A DNA stretch of 64,000 bases from Leifsonia sp. EB41 (GTDB lineage Bacteria > Actinomycetota > Actinomycetes > Actinomycetales > Microbacteriaceae). Made by a program: the position numbers and the translations under genes. The stretch is from assembly GCF_041262565.1 (NCBI RefSeq), contig NZ_JBGCCJ010000001.1:2418001-2482000 (forward strand), written 5' to 3'. The notes beneath the pieces were generated by a model. That model did no database searches, was not told the DNA's origin, and saw only the letters and a program-made list of their open reading frames with translations. This document shows, one piece after another, positions 52,776-60,207 of this stretch (its first letter is position 1; each line of letters starts with the position of its first letter).

Positions 52776-52802
52776 GGGGTCCTCTCCTCGGGCCTCTCGG
52801 GC

Positions 52803-52826
52803 GTCGGGCGTCGGTCGACGCCCGAC
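52803..52826 (-). terminator. hairpin between GH1 and LacI genes
   Basis: GTCGGGCGTC (52803-52812) pairs perfectly with GACGCCCGAC (52817-52826) around GGTC, a 10-bp stem just after the beta-glucosidase stop. It probably terminates or attenuates the operon before the regulator gene. Confidence 0.55.
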
Positions 52827-52831
52827 CCATG

Positions 52832-54325
52832 TTAGGCGTGTGCCGCGGCAGGTCCAGTGGGCACGCCCACGACCTCGGCGGTGCGTGCCGCCTCCGCGAT
52901 GCGGGCCTCCGTGATGACGCGCGCGTACGCCCGCCCGGAGTCCTTGACCGTGCGCTCCAGCGTGTCGTAGTCGACGTGCACGATCCCGAACCGCTTCGCG
53001 TAGCCCCACGCCCACTCGAAGTTGTCGAGCAGCGACCAGACGAAGTACCCGCGCACGTCGGCGCCCTGCTCGATCGCCTCCCTGACCGCGTCCAGGTGAT
53101 CGAGGATGTACGCCTCCCGCTCCAGATCGCGGATGCGCCCGTCGTCGTCCACGACGTCGTCGTACGCTGCGCCGTTCTCGGTGATGTAGAGCGGAGGCAG
53201 CGCCGGGTACTCCGCCGTCAGCCGCACCAGCAGGTCCCGGAGGCCATTCGGGTTGACCTCCCAGCCCATCGCGGTGGTCGGCAGGTCGCGGGACGGGAAC
53301 GTGACGAACTCGCTGCCGACGAACGGCGACGACTTGGGCCGGTCGGTCGGCACCGGCGCGTGAACGGTGTCCGCGGGCAGCGGCCGGCCGCTGACGTTGT
53401 CGTCGTGGTAGTGGTTCACGCCGAGGAAGTCGATCGGCTGCCGGATGACGCCGAGGTCGCCGTCGTGCACCAGCTCCTCGAAGCGGTGCTCGCGGAGGTC
53501 CTCCAGCACGTCCGCCGGGTACGTCCCGTCGAGCAGCGGGTCGAGGTACATCCGGTTCCAGAGGCCGTCGATGCGGCGGGCGGCGTCCAGGTCGCGGGCG
53601 TCCTCCGGGTCGTCGGGGATCGCGTTGGTCAGGTTGAGCGTGATGCCGACGTGCAGCGCCTCGAAGCGCCCCTCGTGCTCCCCGGCCAGGTCGCGGATGG
53701 CTGCGGCGGCGAGACCGTGCGCGAGGTGCTGGTGGTGGAGGGCGGCCAGTGCCGCGCGCGGCTCCCGGCGGCCCGGCGCGTGCTCGCCCGCCGCGTACGC
53801 GATCAGGGACGAGCAGAGCGGCTCGTTGAACGTCGTCCAGTGCGTCACCCGGTCGCCGAGGGCGTCGTACACGGCGACCGCGTAGTCGCGGAAGCGGTAC
53901 GCCGTCTCCCGGGTCGCCCAGCCGCCGCGCTCCTCCAGCGCCTGCGGCAGATCCCAGTGGTAGAGCGTCAGCCAGGGCAGGATGTCCGCCTCCAGCAGCT
54001 CGTCGACGAGCCGGCTGTAGAAGTCCAGCCCGGCCCGGTTGACCGAGCGGTCGCCGGGCTTGACCCGTGCCCACGAGGTGGAGAAGCGGTACGACTGGAG
54101 GCCGAGCTCCCGCATGAGCGCGACGTCCTGCGGTACGCGGTGATAGTGGTCGATCGCGCGCTCGGGGGTCTCGCCTCCCGCGATCGCGCCGGGGACCCGG
54201 GCGAACGCGTCCCAGATCGAGTCCTCCTTGCCGTCCTCGTGCGCGGCGCCTTCGATCTGGGCGGCCGCGGTGGCGGAGCCCCAGAGGAAGCCGGCGGGCC
54301 AGGCGGCGGTGGAGTCGTCGGTCAT
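52832..54325 (-). CDS. GH1 beta-glucosidase
   Basis: A 497-aa GH1 enzyme. The N-terminal FLWGSATAAAQIEGA is the GH1 signature. The acid/base is E168 in TFNEPL and the nucleophile E383 in ITENGA. WSLLDNFEWAWGYAKRFG lies near the C-terminus. There is no signal peptide, so it would hydrolyse imported beta-glucosides. It begins 2 bp after the permease stop. Confidence 0.94.
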   Translation of the reverse strand: MTDDSTAAWPAGFLWGSATAAAQIEGAAHEDGKEDSIWDAFARVPGAIAGGETPERAIDHYHRVPQDVALMRELGLQSYRFSTSWARVKPGDRSVNRAGLDFYSRLVDELLEADILPWLTLYHWDLPQALEERGGWATRETAYRFRDYAVAVYDALGDRVTHWTTFNEPLCSSLIAYAAGEHAPGRREPRAALAALHHQHLAHGLAAAAIRDLAGEHEGRFEALHVGITLNLTNAIPDDPEDARDLDAARRIDGLWNRMYLDPLLDGTYPADVLEDLREHRFEELVHDGDLGVIRQPIDFLGVNHYHDDNVSGRPLPADTVHAPVPTDRPKSSPFVGSEFVTFPSRDLPTTAMGWEVNPNGLRDLLVRLTAEYPALPPLYITENGAAYDDVVDDDGRIRDLEREAYILDHLDAVREAIEQGADVRGYFVWSLLDNFEWAWGYAKRFGIVHVDYDTLERTVKDSGRAYARVITEARIAEAARTAEVVGVPTGPAAAHA

Positions 54326-54327
54326 TA

Positions 54328-55203
54328 TTAGCCTTTCACCGCGCCGGCCATGATGCCGGAGACAAGCTGCCGGCCGGCGAGCACGAAGAGGATGAGCAGG
54401 GGGATGGTCGCGAGCACCGCGCCGGCGAGCACGATCGAGTAGTCGACGTACTTGGCGGACTGGAGCTGGCTCAGTGCGACCTGCAGGGTCGGGTTCTGCG
54501 GGGCGACCAGCAGCGGCCAGAGGTAGTCGGTCCACGCGGTCATGAACGTGAACAGGCCGAGGATGGCCATGGCCGGCCGGGCCGCGGGGACGCCGACATG
54601 CCAGAAGGTGCGGATCATGCTGGCGCCGTCCACCCGGGCGGCCTCGATGAGTTCCTCCGGGATGACGTCCACGAGGTACTGCCGCATGAAGAACACGCCG
54701 AACGCCGTGACGAGGGTCGGCACGATCACCGCGCCGAGGGTTCCCGTCCAACCGAACTGCTTCATCACCATGAAGAGCGGGATGATGCCGAGTTGGGTCG
54801 GCACGGCGAGCGTCCCGACGACGAACACCAGCAGTCCCTCGCGGCCGCGGAACCGCAGCTTCGCGAACGCGTACCCGGCGAGCGTCGAGAAGGAGACGAC
54901 GGACACCGTGATGACGGTGGAGACGATGATCGAGTTGCCGAGCGCCTGCCAGAACGGCACGGTGTCGAGCACGGCGCCCACGTTCGTCCAGAACTGGCCG
55001 CCCGGCAGCAGCGGAGGCCACGTCGAGGTGAGCACGGTGCTGTTGCTGGAGCCGGCGACGAACGACCACCACAGCGGGTAGGCGCCGCCGACGAAGATCG
55101 CGAGCAGGATGCCGTAGGTGAGGAAGCCGGGGCGCCGGTCGATGCCGAGGGCGCGGCGGCGCGGGGCGCGCTGCGTGGCGGGGGTGCGAGTCGCGGTGGT
55201 CAT
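54328..55203 (-). CDS. ABC sugar permease, MalG type
   Basis: A 291-aa membrane permease with EAA loop ELIEAARVDGASMIRTFW. Its ATG overlaps the stop of the preceding permease gene by four bases. It is likely the second channel subunit of a cello-oligosaccharide or beta-glucoside importer. Confidence 0.9.
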   Translation of the reverse strand: MTTATRTPATQRAPRRRALGIDRRPGFLTYGILLAIFVGGAYPLWWSFVAGSSNSTVLTSTWPPLLPGGQFWTNVGAVLDTVPFWQALGNSIIVSTVITVSVVSFSTLAGYAFAKLRFRGREGLLVFVVGTLAVPTQLGIIPLFMVMKQFGWTGTLGAVIVPTLVTAFGVFFMRQYLVDVIPEELIEAARVDGASMIRTFWHVGVPAARPAMAILGLFTFMTAWTDYLWPLLVAPQNPTLQVALSQLQSAKYVDYSIVLAGAVLATIPLLILFVLAGRQLVSGIMAGAVKG

Positions 55204-56333
55204 ACGTTCTTCTCCTCGCTCGCCGCGGCCAGCGCCAGGGCGCCCTCGGCGCTCGCCGCAGCCTCGGCGTCGGAAAGGGATGCGGTGTCGGCGGTGGAGC
55301 CCGCAGCCGCCCGGCTCCGCGCCAACCGCTTGGCCGTCCGCGACCGGTGCACGCGGGCCTCGGTGGAGGCGATCCGCCGCGAGATCAGGAAGTTCAGCAC
55401 GCCGAACAGCACGATGATGAGGAACAGCATCCACGCGATCGCGGACGCCCTCCCGAAGTTCTGCCGGTTGAACGCCATGTCCCACAGGTAGAGCACGGTG
55501 GTCTGGTACTGGCGCTGCGGGCCTCCCGGCACCGCGCTCGACGGGTTGAACAGCTTGGGCTCTGTGAAGATCTGGAGTCCGCCGATCGTCGCGGTGATGA
55601 TCACGAAGATCATGGTCGGCCGGATGCTCGGCAGCGTGATCGAGAAGAACCGGCGGAACGATCCCGCACCGTCCAGCGCCGCCGACTCGTGGATGTCGCG
55701 CGGCACCGCCTGCATCGCTGCGAGGAGGATGAGCGCGTTGTAGCCGGTCCAGCGCCAGTTGACCATCGTCGCGATCGCGATGTGCGACGGGAAGGTCTCG
55801 GTCTTCCACATGATCGGGTGGAGGCCGACGGCCTGGAGGATGTTGTTGATCAGCCCGTACTTCTCGTCGAACGCGCTCGAGAAGATCAGCGTGACGGCGA
55901 CGGGGGTGACGACGTAGGGGAGCAGCACGCTCATCCGCCAGAAGGTCTTCGCCCGGAGGTTCTGGTCGAGCATCGCGGCGATGAACACGGCGGCGATGAG
56001 CTGCGGGATGGCGGAGAGCAGGAAGATGCTGACCGTGTTGAAGAGCGAGTTCCAGAAGAACGGGTCCTTCAGCTCGGTGACGTAGTTGGCGAAGCCGACC
56101 CACTGGCCGGGGCCGGTGAGCAGGTTCCAGTTGTTGAGCGAGACGACGAACGTGTAGATCAGCGGGAACAGGCCGACGAGGGCGAAGAGCACGAAGAACG
56201 GCGCGATGTAGAAGTACGGCGACGCCTTGACGTCGAAGCGGCTGAGCTTCTGCTTGAACGTGAGCGCCCGGTCGTCGCGGTCGCGCGGGGCCGCTGCGGG
56301 GGCGGCCTCCGGGGTGCGGGTGACGGTGGTCAT
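55200..56333 (-). CDS. ABC sugar permease, MalF type
   Basis: A 377-aa membrane permease with EAA loop DIHESAALDGAGSFRRFF. The C-terminal tail of about 50 residues is Ala/Arg/Ser-rich, longer than usual for this family, and probably cytosolic. It starts at ATG 56333, 91 bp after the binding-protein gene. Confidence 0.88.
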   Translation of the reverse strand: MTTVTRTPEAAPAAAPRDRDDRALTFKQKLSRFDVKASPYFYIAPFFVLFALVGLFPLIYTFVVSLNNWNLLTGPGQWVGFANYVTELKDPFFWNSLFNTVSIFLLSAIPQLIAAVFIAAMLDQNLRAKTFWRMSVLLPYVVTPVAVTLIFSSAFDEKYGLINNILQAVGLHPIMWKTETFPSHIAIATMVNWRWTGYNALILLAAMQAVPRDIHESAALDGAGSFRRFFSITLPSIRPTMIFVIITATIGGLQIFTEPKLFNPSSAVPGGPQRQYQTTVLYLWDMAFNRQNFGRASAIAWMLFLIIVLFGVLNFLISRRIASTEARVHRSRTAKRLARSRAAAGSTADTASLSDAEAAASAEGALALAAASEEKNV

Positions 56334-56424
56334 GCGGTTCTCCGTGGGGGAGGGGAGCGGATGGTTCGAGTGGAGGGTTCGGGCCCCGCCGCCGACAGCA
56401 GCGGGGCCCGACTGGTGAGGTGTA

Positions 56425-57750
56425 CTACTTGTTGACGACGAGCTGGTTCAGCAACGTCATCGCGTTGGCCCAGGCCTGGTCGCCGTTCGCCTTCTTCGAG
56501 TCGAGCTGCTGCACCGACGGGCCGAAGACCTGGGACTGGATGACCGAGTCGTCCGGTCCCTTGTACTGTGCGACGACGCCCTTCGCGCGCTCCGCCAGGA
56601 TCTGGCCGACGGGGGCGTTGTTGAAGAACTTCGTCAGGTCGCTCGCGCCGGTCACTCCGGGGTCGGACTGCGCCGCGGTGACCGAGGGGAACGTGCCGGC
56701 CGCCTGGAAAGTGGCGACCTGCGACTTGGCCGAGGTGAGCCACGCGGCGAGGGCCGCGGCCTCCTTCGGGTGCTTGGACTGCTTCGGGACCGTCAGGAAC
56801 GAGCCGCCCCAGTTGGCCGCGCCGCCCGGGAACACGTTGGCGAAGTCCCAGCCGGTGGAGGCGTCGCCGCCGCCGGCCTTGACCTGGCCCTGCACGACGC
56901 CGAGCATCCAGCCCGGGCAGACGAACGTGGCGAACGAGCCGTCGGTGAAGGCCTTGCCCTTGCCCCAGTCCCACTGGGTCTGGTTGGAGGAGAGGCCCGC
57001 AGCGGCGCCGCCGGCGAGCTGCGCCCACAGCGCCTTGAGGTCGCTGTTGTTCTCGATGTTGAGCTTGCCGTCCTTGGTGTAGTAGCCCTCCGGCTGCTGG
57101 TTCACCATGGCGTTCCACAGGAAGCCGGACTGGTCGTAGAACGCCTTGCCGGTCGCCGCGTGGTACTGCTCGCCGACCTTGAAGTAGTCGGCCCAGGTGG
57201 CGTTGTCGCCGCCGAACAGCTTGGCGACGGAGTCGCGGTCGCTGGGCAGGCCCGCCGCGGCGAAGAGCTTGCTGTTGTAGCAGAGGCCCTCCGGTCCGAT
57301 GTCGGTGCCGTAGCCGATGATGCGGCCGTTCTTGTCGGTGGCCTGCTTCAGCTTCCAGTCGACCCAGCGGCTCTTGATGTCGTTGGCGCCGTAGTCCTTG
57401 AGGTCGTTGAACTGGTCGGAGACCTGCATGACCTTGGAGAGCCAGCCTTCTTCGACCGCCTGGACGTCGGGGAGCCCGCTGCCTGCGGCCTCCTTGGTCT
57501 GCCAGTCGGTCAAGGCGTTGTCACCGGTGTCGATGTTGGTCGCCTTGATCTTGATCCCCGGGTGCTCCTTCTCGTACTGCGAGTAGAGCTTGTCGAAGCC
57601 CATCGTGCCGAACGTCGTGACGGTCAGCGTGATGGGATTCGAGCTGGTTCCTGCGTCGCTGCCGCTCGCTGAGCAGCCAGTCGCGAGGAGGGCGAACGAG
57701 GCCGTGGCGGCGACTGCCGCAGCGACCTTGGTGCGTCGTGAAAGCTTCAC
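56425..57750 (-). CDS. ABC transporter sugar-binding lipoprotein (CebE-like)
   Basis: A 441-aa extracellular solute-binding lipoprotein. The signal peptide starts MKLSRRTKVAAAV and ends at a lipobox (LLATGC). It resembles cellobiose-binding CebE proteins, consistent with the GH1 enzyme and CebR-like operators. The start is GTG 57750 after GGGAGTGA. No ATPase gene is in the operon, so it should share a housekeeping MsiK. Confidence 0.88.
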   Translation of the reverse strand: MKLSRRTKVAAAVAATASFALLATGCSASGSDAGTSSNPITLTVTTFGTMGFDKLYSQYEKEHPGIKIKATNIDTGDNALTDWQTKEAAGSGLPDVQAVEEGWLSKVMQVSDQFNDLKDYGANDIKSRWVDWKLKQATDKNGRIIGYGTDIGPEGLCYNSKLFAAAGLPSDRDSVAKLFGGDNATWADYFKVGEQYHAATGKAFYDQSGFLWNAMVNQQPEGYYTKDGKLNIENNSDLKALWAQLAGGAAAGLSSNQTQWDWGKGKAFTDGSFATFVCPGWMLGVVQGQVKAGGGDASTGWDFANVFPGGAANWGGSFLTVPKQSKHPKEAAALAAWLTSAKSQVATFQAAGTFPSVTAAQSDPGVTGASDLTKFFNNAPVGQILAERAKGVVAQYKGPDDSVIQSQVFGPSVQQLDSKKANGDQAWANAMTLLNQLVVNK

Positions 57751-57795
57751 GGATCACTCCCTTGTGCGTGTGTGTGCGTGGTCTGGTGTGACCAG

Positions 57796-57876
57796 TGAGA
57801 GCGCTCTCTTTGAAGGCCATGAGAGCGCTCTCACGGGTTGGATGAGAATGTAGATCGATGAGGATCGTCTTGTCAA
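57796..57876 (-). promoter_or_regulatory. importer promoter with two CebR-like operators
   Basis: On the minus strand, TTGACA (57871-57876) and TACATT (57847-57852) are 18 bp apart, an excellent sigma-A promoter. The perfect 14-bp palindrome TGAGAGCGCTCTCA (57820-57833) lies just downstream of the expected start, and TGAGAGCGCTCTCT (57796-57809) lies 24 bp further. A half-site GCGCTCTCA is at 57891-57899 upstream. Confidence 0.88.
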
Positions 57877-58003
57877 GCGCGCCTGTGGTCGCGCTCTCAT
57901 CGTTGAAAACACAGGATTTGTTGACCGTGCGGCGAAATGCGCGGGATTCCGCGTACCCGCGGTCCGCGGCGTGATCGAACCGTGATCTTGAATGTGCGTC
58001 TTT

Positions 58004-58023
58004 TAGATAGACTGATCTACCTA
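58004..58023. promoter_or_regulatory. TetR operator palindrome
   Basis: TAGATAGA-CTGA-TCTACCTA is an inverted repeat of the form TAGnTAGA-N4-TCTAnCTA, ending 18 bp before the TetR gene. Its size and position suit autoregulation by the TetR protein. Confidence 0.7.
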
Positions 58024-58041
58024 GACAGGGGAGGGGCGCCG

Positions 58042-58635
58042 ATGGCGGAGTCCGCGCGCAACACCGGTGCCCGCACGGGCGCGGCGCGCCGCCGCATCCT
58101 CGAAGCGGCCGCCCGCAGGTTCTATGCCGACGGCATCGCCGCCACCGGGATCGACGCGATCACCGCCGACGCCGCCGTCGCGAAGATGAGCCTCTACAAC
58201 AACTTCGCCTCCAAGTCGGCGCTGGTCTCGGCCGTGCTGGAGGCCCGCCACGCCGAATGGCTCGCCCTCTACGCCCGCCGCGCACGCCGGACGCCGGACC
58301 CGCTCACGCGCGTCCTCGCCGTCTTCGACGCCTACCTCGACCAGGCCGCGCTCGCGCCCGAGCCGGGCTACCGCGGCAGCGGCCTCCTGAACGCCGCCGC
58401 CGAACTACCGCTCGGCGACCCCGGCCGTGAGACCGTGCGCCGCCACCTGGCGGAGGTCGACGCCATCCTCGCGGCCGGCCTCCGCGAGCTCACCGACCGC
58501 GCCCGCGCCGAGCGGATCGCGCAGCACCTCTCCTACGTGCTGAACGGCGCCCTGGTCCGCGCCGGCCTGGAGGCCGACCGCCGCCGCCTCCGCGACGCCC
58601 GCGCCCTGGCCGTCGACGTGCTCGCCACTCTCTGA
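58042..58635 (+). CDS. TetR-family transcriptional regulator
   Basis: A 197-aa TetR-type regulator. The HTH is ARRFYADGIAATGIDAITAD followed by KMSLYNNFASKSALV, and the C-terminal two thirds form the ligand-binding helical domain. ATG 58042 follows GGGGAGGGG. It lies upstream of a cation/proton antiporter, with a repeat array between them. Targets beyond itself are unknown. Confidence 0.87.
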   Translation: MAESARNTGARTGAARRRILEAAARRFYADGIAATGIDAITADAAVAKMSLYNNFASKSALVSAVLEARHAEWLALYARRARRTPDPLTRVLAVFDAYLDQAALAPEPGYRGSGLLNAAAELPLGDPGRETVRRHLAEVDAILAAGLRELTDRARAERIAQHLSYVLNGALVRAGLEADRRRLRDARALAVDVLATL

Positions 58636-58645
58636 CCCCGCGCAC

Positions 58646-58773
58646 ATTCGGCACGAATGTCGCCTTTCGCGCCCCCATTCACGACATTCGGCACGAATCG
58701 CGACTCCCGCCCGCGCGCACATTCGGCACGAATGGTGCGTTTGGTGCGCGCATTCACGACATTCGGCACGAAT
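58646..58773. repeat. four ATTCGGCACGAAT palindromes in two 40-bp pairs
   Basis: Identical 13-bp palindromes start at 58646, 58686, 58721 and 58761, giving spacings of 40, 35 and 40 bp. The 27-base spacers within pairs are related to each other (both end CATTCACGAC). It fills most of the gap between the TetR and antiporter genes. Confidence 0.85.
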
Positions 58774-58846
58774 GTGCGGCCCTGGTGCGCGGGCGGGTGG
58801 GGAGGCAGACTGGACGCGCTTCGGGAGACGAGGGGAGGTGCGCGGG

Positions 58847-60193
58847 ATGCCGGTCATCATCCTCGTGGGGTTCGCGGCGGTCGCACTCTGGTCGCTCGTC
58901 GCGCACCGGTTCGAGCGGTACGGGATCGCCGGGCCGGCGGCGCTCGCGGTGCTCGGCTCGATCGTCGTGCTCGTGGACGTGAAGGGCTTCACCGAGGCCA
59001 TCGACAGCGACGTCGCCCAGCACGTGGTCGAGTTGATCCTCGCCGTGCTCCTCTTCGTCGATGCGTGCGAGGTGCGCGGCGGCATCTTCGGCGGCCAGGG
59101 CCGGAGCCTCGCGCGGCTGGTGCTGATCGCCCTCCCGCTGTCGCTCGCGCTCGTGGTGGTGACCGGCGCCTGGCTCCTGCCCGCGCTCAACGTCTTCGTG
59201 CTGATCGCCATCGCCTGCATCGTGATGCCCACCGACTTCGCGCCGGCGACCGCCCTGCTGCGGTCGGGGCGGGTCCCCGCCCGGGTGCGCCAGATCCTCA
59301 ACGTGGAGAGCGGCTACAACGACGGCCTCATCTCGCCGCTGTTCGCCATGTCGGTCGCCATCGCCGTGGCCCTCCCGAGCATCCTGAAGGTCGCGAACAC
59401 CGGCGCGCGGCTCTCCGGCGCCAGCGAGAAGGAGGTCGAGAAGAACCTGTCGGAGGCCGTGTACGCCTTCTTCGGCGCGATCCCCGCGACCGTCGTCGCG
59501 ATCGTCGTCGGCATCGTGATCGGCGGCGTGCTCGGCTTGCTGACCCGCTGGGCCTCCGACCGCGGCTGGGCGAACGCGTCCGGCATCCGCTTCGTGATGC
59601 TCATCGCTCCGCTGCTGACCTACGGGATCGCGACCATCCACGACCTGGCGGCGAACGGCTTCGTCGCCGCCTTCGTCGCCGGCGTGATGTTCCGCGTCAC
59701 CCGCACCCGCCGCCGCGAGCTGCGCGCGGTTCCGGAGGACGAGCTGCTGCTGGTGGAGGAGGCGAGCAAGGTCGCCTCCGACTTCGTCTGGTTCATCCTC
59801 GGCGGGATGACCATGGCGGTGATCGTGGAGGGCATCGACTGGCGGGTGCTCGTCATCGCGGTGCTGGCGCTCACCCTGTTCCGCGCGGTGCCCGTCTACG
59901 CGTCGATGCTCGGCTCGCCGGTGACCTGGCGCGAGCGCACCTACATCGGGTTGATCGGCCCACGCGGCACGGCCTCCATCGTGTTCGGCCTGCTCGCCTA
60001 CAACCACCTCCCGGACAGCGACAGCGGCGACGTCCTGAGCGTGACGGTGCTGACCGTGGTGGGGAGCATCGTGCTGCATGGCGTGGTGACCCCGCTCGTG
60101 CTGCGCCGCATTCCGCCGCAGCCCGCGGGCGCAGACAGCGGAACGGCCGCCGCCCGGATGGGCGACGGCCGTCCCGTCGGTGAGGTGGACTGA
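58847..60193 (+). CDS. Na+/H+ antiporter, CPA1 family
   Basis: A 448-aa cation/proton antiporter with 12 or so predicted helices. VMPTDFAPATALL and NVESGYNDGLISPLF carry the CPA1 acidic residues used for ion binding, and GPRGTASIVFGLLA is the conserved C-terminal helix. ATG 58847 follows GGGGAGG. It may support pH or salt homeostasis. It converges on the MFS exporter gene with a 14-bp gap. Confidence 0.88.
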   Translation: MPVIILVGFAAVALWSLVAHRFERYGIAGPAALAVLGSIVVLVDVKGFTEAIDSDVAQHVVELILAVLLFVDACEVRGGIFGGQGRSLARLVLIALPLSLALVVVTGAWLLPALNVFVLIAIACIVMPTDFAPATALLRSGRVPARVRQILNVESGYNDGLISPLFAMSVAIAVALPSILKVANTGARLSGASEKEVEKNLSEAVYAFFGAIPATVVAIVVGIVIGGVLGLLTRWASDRGWANASGIRFVMLIAPLLTYGIATIHDLAANGFVAAFVAGVMFRVTRTRRRELRAVPEDELLLVEEASKVASDFVWFILGGMTMAVIVEGIDWRVLVIAVLALTLFRAVPVYASMLGSPVTWRERTYIGLIGPRGTASIVFGLLAYNHLPDSDSGDVLSVTVLTVVGSIVLHGVVTPLVLRRIPPQPAGADSGTAAARMGDGRPVGEVD

Positions 60194-60207
60194 GCCAGGT
60201 ACCGGTG

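Noticed and set aside
58646-58773. Possible CRISPR array
   Set aside because: The repeated unit is only 13-17 bp, itself palindromic, with spacers of 22-27 bp that resemble each other, and no cas genes are present.
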